DNA from: Notolepis coatsorum
Taxonomy: Eukaryota > Chordata > Actinopteri > Aulopiformes > Paralepididae
NCBI GenBank assembly: GCA_963971535.1
Contig: OZ020590.1
Location: forward strand, 149,557,680 to 149,621,679
Reading direction: 5' to 3'
Length of the DNA: 64,000 bases
Part shown: in pieces, positions 1 to 8,930 of the stretch
Layout: the number at the start of each line of letters is the position of its first letter
Numbering within the stretch: the stretch's first letter is position 1
The notes under the pieces: generated by a model
Database searches by the model: none
What the model was told of the DNA's origin: nothing
Seen by the model: the letters and a program-made list of their open reading frames with translations, nothing else
Position numbers and translations under genes: made by a program

Positions 1-225
1 TCTAATTTGCTGCCCTTTTTGTGCAGGGGGGTTACTCTAGCAATTTTGAAGTCTTTGGATACGTGTCCCTGTTTTATGGAGAGGTTTATTATGTGTGTGA
101 TGACTGGGGTGATGGCGGCTGCTGAGTCTCTGAGGAATTTGGAGGGGATATTGTCATGGCCAGTGGCCTTGTTAGGTTGGAGGGGCGCTCAGTTTTTTGA
201 GTACCTCAGCTGTTGTTACCATGCG
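1..225 (-). mobile_element. LINE-L fragment, N-terminal part of reverse transcriptase
   Basis: On the minus strand this reads as the start of a reverse-transcriptase domain of a CR1/L2-group LINE (called LINE-L here), with 'KTSKLLE'-like and 'HKKGSK' motifs once a frameshift is allowed. It is almost identical to 42,488-42,692, where the same reading runs on into a longer LINE-L copy. The window therefore opens inside a LINE-L insertion. It is broken and not expected to be functional. Confidence 0.7.
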
Positions 226-865
226 GGACAGATGGCTAAATATCGGGACTGTCCCGCTATAATCGGGACGTTTGGTTGTAACTATTAAAATGTTTGAGGA
301 GATACACTGTTTGACGGATTGGATGACGTGGACGTGACTTGAGAAATTGAATGAGCCTTTGACGTTTTGATGAATGAATTTGAGAAAATGCATTTATCTG
401 TTCAAGCACTGTTATCTGATGATGAACATGAGGTGTCACTAACCAAAGGTGAATCAATTCAATGCATGTATGGATGATGTCCGAAACAGATTAAAACCTG
501 ATTAATAGTGAAACTGTATAGCCTCCAAGCCTCTCTGACACGTTATTTCGGGGGTTGCGCCTTGAAAACGTTGGGAACCATGTATTTATATAAAGTACAT
601 GATACCTAAGCCGAGCGCATACAGTACAGATATCCTCATAAGTATTAATTCATATCAATTAGATACTCTTTGGGCTTGTTTTTATCTACTTATTCTGAAA
701 GAGTTGAACTAATTATTTTCGCTAGCAAGATCTCATTCGATTATTCATTCCATTAAGCAGGCACATTTAAAGAAATATAATCTGATTGATTGGGGTAATG
801 AGGGACTTAAAATTAGCCTATAGATATGCATTTAACTTGTCAGCGAGGCTATTGATCCGTACTGT
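226..865. other. No gene recognised; shared unit sequence
   Basis: I see no coding signal here. The stretch is AT-rich and nearly identical to 42,693-43,317. The first bases carry a short inverted repeat (CGGGACTGTCCCG), and unit 1 has about 20 extra bases there. It lies between a LINE-L reverse-transcriptase piece and a LINE-L tail, so it could be LINE-L 5' sequence or an unrelated host segment. Confidence 0.5.
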
Positions 866-925
866 ATTGTACCCATTCTGCAATCTGTTATAAAGTTTTC
901 AATCAATCAATCAATCAATCAATGC
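866..925 (+). mobile_element. LINE-L 3' tail only
   Basis: This has the characteristic LINE-L 3' end, 'CTGCAATCTGTTATAAAG', followed by a (CAAT)n tail. No LINE-L body precedes it on this strand. The same solo tail recurs at 43,318-43,385. Confidence 0.75.
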
Positions 926-1115
926 CGTTAGAAAATCAGGATTTCTGCGATCGACATCTGCTGCCTTTTCAGGTGAGGCGGCCGCGCGCAATTATCCTGA
1001 GTATCAAGTCTGGTTCGAATGAACGAGACTGAATCAGCGTTCGAGGAACAGGGAAAGCCTGGATTTATTCATTGGGTTAATTGAATCTGGCTAATGGGAC
1101 TTTTGATCGATTTAG
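926..1115. other. Unassigned spacer
   Basis: No gene or repeat recognised. It contains a NotI-like GCGGCCGC stretch and is repeated near 43,388-43,577. Confidence 0.4.
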
Positions 1116-1764
1116 TTGAACCAGGTACGGGGAATAGGGCCCAGTACCCCCAAGGTTCTGTCCTCGGCCCCACCCTCTTCACTCTATATATGCTCCCCCT
1201 GGTCGTGTCATCAGCCGGCATGGGATATCCTTCCACTGCTACGCTGATGACACCCAACTCTACCTCAGGACTGCCCCACTTCCCTTTGCCCCCCTACCAT
1301 CACCACCATCATCACCTTCATCCACACTGACCACCTGCCTTGAGGAGATAAAGGCGTGGATGAGTCACAATTTCATACAACTAAACAGCGCCAAAACAGA
1401 AGACATTTTAATCGGCACCCCACACCAAATCAAATCATCCCCAATAACCAGCATCACCTTTTCCAGCCAGAACCGCCCCCTCTCACCTGTAATAACTAAC
1501 CTGGGCATAAAAATGGACCCCCACCTGACCCTTGACTCCCACATTAAGCACCTGTGCAAAACCTCATTCTTCCACCTTAGAAACATAGCAAGACTCCGTC
1601 CCACACTCACCCTGCCAGATGTGGAAAAGTTTGTTCACGCCTTTGTCTCCTCAAGGCTTGACTACTGAAACGCACTGCTCATCGGGATCCCTAGCAAGAG
1701 CATCCAGAAGCTCCAACACATCCAGAACTGTGCTGCTAGGATCCTGATGAGTGTGCGGAAACTG
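1116..1764 (+). pseudogene. L2-clade LINE reverse-transcriptase fragment
   Basis: This is a piece of a reverse transcriptase of the L2 (Maui-like) clade. It shows the 'PQGSVLGP' block, a disrupted 'YADDTQLYL' catalytic block around 1225-1265 (reached by a frameshift), and the C-terminal 'FVHAFVSSRLDY' and 'LQHIQNCAARIL' blocks. A TGA at 1666-1668 interrupts the frame; unit 3 (43,578-44,226) has TGC at the same codon. The fragment ends abruptly at about 1764, where SINE sequence begins without a gap, giving an L2/SINE chimera. It is dead as a polymerase gene. Assignment to L2 rests on the C-terminal motifs. Confidence 0.8.
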
Positions 1765-2097
1765 AAGGGTGGGGATCGGGCGTTGTGGACAGCGACTCCT
1801 ACATGTCGGTTGGTGCGCCTGCGCAGTAGAATCAGGAAGTGTCGGGGGCAGCGTGAGCCTCCCACGCGTTACTCCTCGCCACTGAGAGATCGAGCTGCGC
1901 AGGTGAAAAGATGCGACTGCTGTTACCTCAAGTACCGGAGGGGACTTGTGCTATGTATGACTTAGTCCACATTTCAGCCGGCTTGTGGGAGGCAAGAAAC
2001 AGCGTTCGTGACAGGGGAGGGTTGAATTGGATGATACGAAATTGGGATGGGAGAAAATATAGAAAAATGGGAGAAAAAGTGGATAAAAAAAAAACTG
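1765..2097 (+). mobile_element. tRNA-derived SINE S1, 3' part fused to L2
   Basis: This matches the body of the SINE family called S1 here (compare the minus-strand copies at 4082-4523 and 36,091-36,545), including 'GTTGTGGACAGCGACTCC' and 'CCTCCCACGCGTTACTCC', and ends in an A-run. The tRNA head is absent; the sequence starts within the SINE body directly after the L2 fragment. Confidence 0.8.
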
Positions 2098-2114
2098 TAT
2101 GTCAGGTACCCCCC

Positions 2115-2225
2115 TGAAATAAATGAATCCGTTATCACGAGAAAACGGACTTCGTTATGTCGAGATAACAAGTCGTTATCACGAGAAAACGGACTTTGTT
2201 TCACGGGAAAACAGAGAAAATAAAA
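2115..2225 (+). repeat. Short degenerate repeat built on CACGAGAAAACGGACTT
   Basis: The motif 'CACGAGAAAACGGACTT' appears twice here, interleaved with 'GTCGAGATAACAAGTCGTT'. The unit 3 counterpart (44,590-44,745) carries an additional copy, so the array varies in length between units. Confidence 0.6.
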
Positions 2226-2381
2226 TGTATGAATGTACGGCCGCTTAGGGCTTCCGTACAAGAAGGTACTGAACGAGATGATTTTTAATGTTAAGTCATT
2301 ATTAGCATGGTGTTATTCACTGTCAAAGATGCAAAGAAAAATCATAATTCATATTCTCCTTGTTTCCCCAGGCCACCGTCC

Positions 2382-2540
2382 TGCGAGCCCCAGACCACCG
2401 CCCTGCGAGCCCCAGACCACCGCCCCGCGAGCCCCAGGCCACCGTCCCGCGAGACTTGTTTCCCCGTGTGCCTAAAATTCTACCTGGTCTCGTCCCGTGG
2501 GGCTCGCAGGACGGTGGCCTGGGGCTCGCAGGACGGTCCA
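2382..2540. repeat. 22-bp GC-rich repeat in inverted arms
   Basis: About four 22-bp units (core 'CCACCGCCCTGCGAGCCCCA') are followed after some 40 bp by the inverted form ('GGGGCTCGCAGGACGGTGG'). Unit 3 (44,888-45,010) has two units in the left arm, a 44-bp length difference. Coding read-through of this region is low-complexity. Confidence 0.75.
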
Positions 2541-2721
2541 CACACCGCTATCAGTGTTCTTCTTCCCCGCCAATGAAGTATTCAGCCAAAGACCCAATAC
2601 CGTGGCAACAGCTACCGCACTACCGGTAGAATAAGTGCCGAGAAGGAGGCAGAACTAGCGTAACACGCTGTTTGGGCGTAGAGAGAGTGTACGTCAGTGG
2701 CCAATCAGATCGCAGAACGCA

Positions 2722-3849
2722 AACGCGGAACTGCAAGTTTGTTGGTAAAAGACTACACGGCCGCGGGACACACGCCTCCTCACGACGCAAGCCACGGCCC
2801 TCGATGCGACGGGCCCGTCTCGTCCTCACGTGCCGGGGCGATACGAAGGCGGTCCCGGTCGCTACGATGATTTCTCTAGGTTTGATGGTCCTCACCAGCA
2901 CGGTCCCGGGAGGTTTGAGGGTGGCAGGCCACCTCCGCACGGCGCTCCGGAGAGATTTAACGGACCCGTGAGGTATGATAACCCGCCGATGTCTCACGGC
3001 CCAATGAGGGGCGGGGATGGGCGGGGGAGGCCCTTCGAAGGGCTTTCCCATCCGCAGGGCCCGGGGAGATTCAATGGTCCCATTGGACAGCAGCCACCGG
3101 TACGGTTTGAGGGACAAGGGCCTGGTCCTGGACACTTTGATGGCCCTATGCAGCCCAACCATTTTGACAGGCCACAGAGGTTTGACAGCAACATGGGCCC
3201 GATGTCTGGCCCGATGTCTGGCCCGATGTCTGGCCCGATGCCTGGCCCGATGCCTGGCCCGATGCCTGGCCCGATGCCTGGCCCGATGTCTGGCCCGATG
3301 TCTGGCCCGATGCCTGGTCCGATGCCTGGCCCGATGCCTGGCCCGATGCCTGGTCCGATGCCTGGTCCAGGTCCAGTAGGCTCCCAGCAACCATGTTCAA
3401 TGCGATTCAATGGGCCTCCTAATCAGATGGGTCCAGTACGCTTCGACGGCCCCTCCCCACCTGGACCGATGCACTTCCACGGCCCCGGCCAGCCTGGCCC
3501 AAGGTATGACATGCCCAACATGCCACGCTTTGACTGTCCCCCAGAACAGCAGGGCCCGCCGAGATCCGGCCCTCCTAACAACATGCAGCCCCCGCTGCAG
3601 CCTCTCGGCCCTCCTGTACCAGAACTCCGCCCCCCCCCGCAGCAGCCTGGCAGCTGCAACATGCCCGGCCAGTGCTTCCCACAACAAGCCCTGAACCCTC
3701 AGTTTGCCGGAGGTCCACTTCCTTTCCCAGCACAGCAGAATGTCCTACAGGGAGGGAACTTCAACGTGCCACCAGGCCCTCCCTTCAGCCAGCCTGCTGG
3801 GCCTCCCTTCTTCAACCCTGTGGCGCCACCTGCTGGGATGCAACAGCCG
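2722..3849 (+). pseudogene. PCF11-like FEGP-repeat exon, unit 1 copy (5' frameshift)
   Basis: The encoded protein is a Gly/Pro-rich string of RF(E/D/N)GP-type repeats such as 'GRFEGG', 'ERFNGP', 'VRFEGQ' and 'VRFDGP'. This resembles the FEGP repeat region of PCF11, the nuclear pre-mRNA cleavage and termination factor. A splice donor (CCG|GTGAGC) follows at 3850, so this looks like one internal exon. No credible ATG exon, CID domain or zinc finger is nearby. Compared with the unit 3 copy, 14 bp are missing near 2815, which breaks the reading frame at the 5' end; from about 2830 to the splice donor the frame is open. A GPM(P/S) array at 3191-3375 lies inside it. It could alternatively be another Gly/Pro-rich RNA-binding protein; PCF11 is my best reading from repeat style. 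Confidence 0.55.
3191..3375 (+). repeat. 12-bp VNTR encoding GPM(P/S)
   Basis: This holds fourteen 12-bp units (GGCCCGATGCCT and TCT/GGT variants) plus a GPGP end, within the PCF11-like exon. Unit 3 has eleven (45,677-45,825). The 36-bp difference keeps the frame. Confidence 0.9.
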
Positions 3850-3984
3850 GTGAGCCTCCCCTCCTCTTTGTCAGTTGGGCGTTCATCCTTTTGATTACGG
3901 TACGTGTCTTTATACCTGTATCACTGTACATGTTAATACTATATCTATATCTGTACATATCCCTTACCTACTCTTACTAGTTAC

Positions 3985-4810
3985 TAGGGGTTGTAAAGGT
4001 ACACGTATCCGTACGGAACCGTTTCAGTGTGTACCATACCGTACCGAACGGCTGTGTACCAAACGAATACAACGGTATGTTTTTTTTTTCCCCCCCTCCG
4101 ATTTTTCTCCCATCCCACGGTTAGTCGTTATGCCAATTCCCAACCCCCTTCCTGGTTGTTGCGCACCCCCCCCTCTACTGTTGGTCCAGGAGGCCGGAGA
4201 CGGTCACATGCTTTCCTCCGACACATGTGCAGCCAGCCGGCAGCCAGCCTGGCAGCGCAGATTCTCACCGGGAGAGTGTAAGGTGTGGAAGGTCAACTAC
4301 CTTTCTCCAGATCCTACCCTCGCTGTGCAGGCGCCCCGACCGAACTGTAGGTGTCGCTGTCCACAACGCCCAGGACCCACCCATCAGCATTCCACCCCTA
4401 ACACTGCCAATTGTGTTAGTATGAGCGACCAGCCAAGCTGATAGCAACGCCGAGAGCTGGGCTCGAACCCAGCGTCTCCAGCGTTGGTGGCGAGCGACTT
4501 GCCCACTACACCACCTAGCCGCCTACAACGGTATGTTAACCACTAACGACTGCCCACCGGCACCGGGGGCTGTTTTTTTCACAATCTAATATAATTATAC
4601 TTTTTTTCTTTACAAGTCGATTATTAATTTCAATATAGAATATTTGTTGACAGCCCTACAAGTACAATTAGTTACTGCACACTACATCACCCCTGAGTGG
4701 AACATGGAAAGCCAAACTTTTCCCCACTGTACCGAAAACCTGTACCGAACCGTGACGTCAAAACCGAGGTACGTACCGAACCGTGGTTTTTGTGTACCGT
4801 TACACCCCTA
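3985..4810. mobile_element. hAT-type MITE with 8-bp target duplication, SINE inside
   Basis: The ends are inverted: TAGGGGTTGTAAAGGTACA at the left, and the right end reads TAGGGGTGTAACGGTACA on the minus strand. Both sides are flanked by the 8-bp duplication CTAGTTAC (3977-3984 and 4811-4818), as expected of hAT elements. There is no transposase. A SINE occupies the middle. Full copies occur at 3985-4810 and 46,410-47,234; only the right part survives at 29,256-29,918. Confidence 0.85.
4082..4523 (-). mobile_element. tRNA-derived SINE S1 nested in MITE
   Basis: On the minus strand it begins with a tRNA-like head (A-box-like GTGGGCAAGTCGC and B-box GGGTTCGAGCCC), then the S1 body, and ends in a T-run on the plus strand. 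A 14-bp target duplication, TACAACGGTATGTT, lies at 4068-4081 and 4524-4537. It is a retroposed SINE, not a tRNA gene. Confidence 0.88.
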
Positions 4811-4977
4811 CTAGTTACTATATCTATATCTGTACATATCTCTTACCTACTCTTACTAGTTACGCTGCTGGCCAGTATGACTTACTACCATAGTGTCTTT
4901 ATACCTGTATCACTGTACATATTAATACTTAATACTACAACTCTGTACATACATCTGATTAGCACTAATACTAATCA

Positions 4978-5089
4978 GTGGCTCGGGAGGTAGAGCAGTT
5001 ATCTGGTAATCTGGAGGTTCCCAGTTCGATTCCCCTTCTCCCGGGCAGCGTGTCGAATTGTCCTTGAGCAAGACACTTAACCCCTAACT
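4978..5089 (+). mobile_element. V-SINE-like head and core, split by hAT insertion
   Basis: A tRNA-like promoter region (AGGTAGAGCAG A box and GTTCGATTCCCC B box) is followed by 'GTCCTTGAGCAAGACACTT', a core I associate with fish V-SINEs. It is interrupted at 5089 by the hAT element. Uninterrupted copies are at 30,086-30,204 and 47,402-47,520. Confidence 0.75.
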
Positions 5090-5312
5090 CAGGGAGGGGC
5101 AACTGGCGGCCCGCGGGCCGCATGCGGCCCTCACCGACGTTCCATGCGGCCCCAGGCAAAAAAAAAAAAAAAAAAAATATAATATTTTTGTATTTTTTTT
5201 TTCTATTTTTTTTTTTTTTTTGTATTGTATTCGACTAAGAAGAGTTGGCAGTCGACTATGGCTCCTTTCGATCGATTAGTCGACTATTTGACTAATAGGG
5301 GTCAGCCCTAGT

Positions 5313-6134
5313 GTGGACATATGAAACGCTGTTGAAAGTGCCGTGCAGCAATATGGGGGTTTTGATAAACTGTCGGCTGTTGTTACCGATGGAGCACCGG
5401 CAATGAAAGGAAAAGACACAGGATTCGCCGGGCTTCTAAGGCAGAGTGGCGTTGAGTGTCCAATGCTGCACTGCATTATACATCAGGTAAGTTCGCTAAC
5501 ATAATTTCCATCTATTGTGGGTCACTATAATGACCAATGCGAGTCGAGTGTAGTCAAATTATATGCGAGAGTCGTTAAATAGTTTTTATTTTTTTTTTAT
5601 CTGATATAGGAGGCTCTCTGTGCCAAGAAGCTTGACTACTACAGCCATGTTATGGATTTGGTTACCAAGGTTACCAATCTAATTCGTGGAGGCAACAGGT
5701 CACTAAACCATAGAAAGTTTGTCTCCTTTTTGGAAGAGATGGACACTGATTATGGCGACTTGCAGCTACACACAGAAATCCGATGGCTGAGCCGTCGGAA
5801 AGTACAGGAGCGACATTGAAACACTGCAAATGCAATTCAATGATCGGTTTGAAGATTTCAACGGCATGCAGTCACGGATAGCGCTGTTTGCCGGCCCCCT
5901 CACCGCTACGGTGTCAGAGCAGCCCCCACCGTTGCAGCTTGAACTGTGCGAGCTACAGTCAGATCCTTTTTTTCAAGCAAAGAGAAATGAGAGGGGAATT
6001 TCGTTTTGGAAACTGCTACCTGAGCCCCGCTTCCCACTCCTCAGGGACTTTGCCCTCTCTATGGCCAGTATGTTTGGGAGCACATACATATGTGAGAGCA
6101 ATTTCTCAAACATGAAGCACATCAAGTCAAAGTA
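5313..6134 (+). pseudogene. hAT transposase remnant (GTF2IRD2/ZBED-like)
   Basis: Two spliced pieces and one C-terminal piece can be read. The first ends '...VTDGAPAMKGKDTGF...CIIHQ' at 5486, followed by a GTAAG donor. The second starts at 5610 after a TATAG acceptor with 'EALCAKKLDYYSHVM' and runs to the 'LHTEIRWLSRRK' motif. The third, 5830-6134, carries the C-terminal hAT dimerisation region ending 'YICESNFSNMKHIKSK'. These blocks are typical of the Charlie-type hAT transposase family from which host GTF2IRD2/ZBED5-like genes derive. The N-terminal BED region and much of the middle are missing, and a stop at about 5817 separates the last two pieces, so no active enzyme is made. Confidence 0.82.
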
Positions 6135-6388
6135 GAGAAACAGGCTGTCGGATGAAACATTATTTCATCTGATGCAGATTGCATGCACAAACATTGAAGT
6201 TGACATTCCTGCTATTGTGCGCCAAATGGAGAGACCACAAGTGTCTCATTAAAGACAGGGGGGAGGAGGAGATGATGAAGAGGTGTAGAGGGGGGGAAGG
6301 AGATGATGAAGAGGTGTAGAGAGGGGGGAAGAGATGATGAAGAGATGTAGAGAGGGGGGGAGATGATGGAGAGGTGTAGAGAGGGGAC

Positions 6389-6390
<2 letters not shown>

Positions 6391-6433
<43 letters not shown>
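6391..6433. repeat. (ATT)n microsatellite
   Basis: About fourteen ATT trinucleotides, preceded by a purine-rich imperfect repeat with a GAGATGATGAAGAGGTGTAG core from about 6262. Confidence 0.95.
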
Positions 6434-6434
<1 letters not shown>

Positions 6435-6574
6435 ACCATTATTGACCCACTGTGGGGCGAGGGTGAATGTCATGCCAGTTTGATAAAGGGTCAATGGGAG
6501 GCATGTAGTATTGCACTTTACTTTACTTGCACTTTACTTGTTTACTTTTGTAGTGTTCAGATAACACTAATAAC

Positions 6575-6838
6575 ACAAACACAAAGCAGCATTCCTGCTG
6601 CATTTCACTACAACAGTAAATCAAAAGTGCAATAATAAATGATTTTGTTAAATGTATACACTTTTATCCTGCTACTAAACAAAACATTCCTGAGTGCTTC
6701 ATATCCATAACATGCCAGTGTTATAATGTTTTGTTTAGTAGCAGGATAAAAGTTTATACATTTAACAAAATCATTTATTATTGCACTTTTGATTTACTGT
6801 TGTAGTGAAATGCAGCAGGAATGCTGCTTTGTGTTTGT
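6575..6838. repeat. Long inverted repeat, 114-bp arms
   Basis: The arms 6575-6688 and 6725-6838 are reverse complements with one visible mismatch, separated by 36 bp. The left arm begins ACAAACACAAAGCAGC and the right arm ends GCTGCTTTGTGTTTGT. The repeat lies within the hAT element. Confidence 0.93.
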
Positions 6839-7302
6839 TGAGCAGTGGGCTTTAAGTTCATACATTTATTTTATTAGAAGCCTTAATTATAATTGATAAT
6901 TTTTGTATATATTTGGGGTTACACAGCAATACTTTTAAATTCAGCTGTTTATAAATTCATAAAGTTGAAATTGCATTACTAAATGCATTTGAAATGGAAT
7001 AAAAACAAAGTTACAACAAATTATAATTGTTTATATACCTTGTGACTATTAGGGCTATTTGAGTGATGGGGTACTACTGGCGGGACTGCCGATAAACAAT
7101 GCGGCCCCCCAGATTGATTGTGGACATTTTGTGGCCCTCACCATATACAAAGTTGCCCACCCCTGCCCTAACTTAACCCCATTGCAGTAGTCGAGGGAGG
7201 CGAGACGTGACTGTTGATTGGACGAGGAGTTGGGTGGCTTCATTTGTCAGCAAGGGGCGGATCCTTCTGCCGTTGCTCAGGAGGAACATTCCATGCAGGG
7301 CA

Positions 7303-8185
7303 GGGATACAAACTGGTCAGACTACTGCTTGACCTTACTCCTAGAACCCACCTCACCCCTGCCCACTTTGACAACCTAGGATGGCTTAGAGTAGACGACA
7401 GAGTACAGCAACTTGCAATGGGCCTGGTCTACAAGATACACTACACGAATAAAGTACCCTACCCATGTACATGTCAAATTACTTCCCAAAGGTCAGTGAA
7501 TACCACGATCACAACACCAGAGGGAGCTCCACAAATCATGTCAAACCCAGATTCGGCTCAAACAAGGGACTAAACACGTTTCGCAATTATGCCACATTAA
7601 TGTGGAACGCCCTACCCACAGCTGTAAAGGAATGTGAATCACTACCCACTTTCAAAGAGCACCTACGGGAGACTGCAGTTGAAAACTGGCCCCTGTAAAT
7701 GTCTAAACCCAACCCCCTCCAATGTACAGTAAATGTCCTAACCCAATAATACACGAGACCCTCTTCTTGGGACCAAATAAGGTTTATTCGATATTCCAAT
7801 GTACAGTTTTGCTTGTACAGTTTCCCCCACCCACCCAACGACCTCCAATGTACAGTCCCCCCCCCCCACCTACCCAACCTCCTCCAATGTACAGTTTCTA
7901 TGTCAAATATATATACTCTCTTTTTTAGACTCTTTTTGTATCACAAACAGTACTGTATTTGTAAATCTGGTAGGTCATAAATGTATAGATGTAGCAGTAC
8001 TGTCTATCTGTATGTTGTGTATGTTATATATGTTATGATGAATTGAAAATGGGGGACACTGATGTAAACAAGACGAAAGTCTTTCTCTGGTCTGCATCCC
8101 CTTAACAATTGTGTGTATTGAGCTGTACTGTATTGTACCCATTCTGCAATCTGTTAATAAAGTTTTCAATCAATCAATCAATCAT
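7303..8185 (+). mobile_element. LINE-L 3' fragment, (CAAT)n tail
   Basis: Coding sequence 7303-7697 reads the C-terminal region of the LINE-L polyprotein ('RVDDRVQQLAMGLVYK', 'NTFRNYAT', 'TAVKECESLPTF', with a deletion and frameshift near 7460). The LINE-L 3' UTR follows, with its C-rich 'CCAATGTACAGT' repeats, ending 'CTGCAATCTGTTAATAAAG' and a (CAAT)n tail. It is 5'-truncated. The 130 bp before it (7174-7302) carry a 'CAGTAGTCGAGGGAGGCGAG' segment of unknown family. Confidence 0.85.
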
Positions 8186-8438
8186 ACACGGCACACTGAG
8201 GCCAACAACAAACTGACCGGATCTTCCTTTATTCATTATGTTGATTGTACTGTAGCACTATTTTACTCTGTCCATTCTATTGCATAATTTTACTATCTAT
8301 TCTATTCTACTATTCTATTATTGCACTGTATTATCTATTGCTTTTTATTACAGGTTCAAAACTGTCAGGTATTAAACTGTGTGTGGGTATCAAACAAGAG
8401 ACTGTCAGGCTTTAAAACTGTGTAGGAACCAGGCCTAG

Positions 8439-8571
8439 AACTGCACCCTGAGAGGGAACTGCACCCTGAAAGGGAACTGCACCCTGAGAGAGGGAACTGC
8501 ACCCTGAGAGGGAACTGCACTCGTCTCTGAGAGGGAACTGCACTCTGAGAGGGAACTGCACTCTGAGAGGG
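8439..8571 (+). repeat. 18-bp minisatellite (AACTGCACCCTGAGAGGG), 7 units
   Basis: Seven imperfect units. The orthologous arrays have 3 units in unit 2 (31,428-31,483) and 16 in unit 3 (48,774-49,057). Confidence 0.92.
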
Positions 8572-8930
8572 AGGTTCGAAGGGTCAAAGTGGGTATAAGA
8601 CAGGAGGGAAGACTGTCGAGTTTTAAACTGTGGATACCAAACAGAAAAGGTAAAGACGACTTTGAACTGTTGAACAGTAATCCAGAACTATTTTATTGCA
8701 CTGTAAAAAAAAATATATATATATATATATTTAGCATGGAATAAAGTATGTAGAAATGAACTGGTTAGTCAATCTTGGAATATAAACAATGCCTGTCAAA
8801 TGAGCCATACTATTGTCTCCATCCATAGCTATAATACAGAACACATGATGGGTCCACAAACATAGCTAAAATGGTCAATAACGCTGGCGCCATTGAGTAA
8901 AGATGGGAAAAGAGTGTGGCGGTCAATGAG
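8572..8930. other. Unique-looking 3' flank of zinc-finger exon
   Basis: No further gene is seen. A short (TA)n run lies at about 8709-8731; in unit 2 the same run is the target of a 2.2-kb hAT insertion. The stretch is conserved in all three units and may be the 3' UTR of the minus-strand zinc-finger gene. Confidence 0.5.

Larger units (their letters stand above)
5090..7165 (+). mobile_element. hAT (Charlie/GTF2IRD2-like) transposon, unit 1 only
   Basis: This 2,076-bp element has ends CAGGGAGGGGCAAC and, inverted, CAGGGGTGGGCAAC (12 of 14 bases match). A perfect 8-bp duplication, CCCTAACT, flanks it (5082-5089 and 7166-7173). Units 2 (30,190-30,197) and 3 (47,506-47,513) carry a single CCCTAACT at the same point, so their sites are empty. 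Inside are transposase remnants, an (ATT)n run, a fragment of another hAT end around 5226-5312 (TCGACTAATCG-type sequence ending GGGTCAGCCCT), and a 114-bp inverted repeat. It is internally deleted and unlikely to be autonomous. Confidence 0.92.

Noticed and set aside
2620-3410. Minus- and plus-strand frames made of RHRA, CLAR or GIGP repeats
   Set aside because: They are alternate-frame readings of the 12-bp GPM(P/S) array in the PCF11-like exon.
4440-4523. tRNA gene
   Set aside because: The A/B-box head continues into a SINE body with a poly-A end and target duplication; the same applies to 5005, 36,500, 55,900 and 57,850.
6212-6494. Poly-Asn and poly-Ile frames
   Set aside because: Translations of the (ATT)n microsatellite.
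6575-6838. microRNA precursor
   Set aside because: Arms of 114 bp are far longer than a typical animal pre-miRNA and lie within a transposon.
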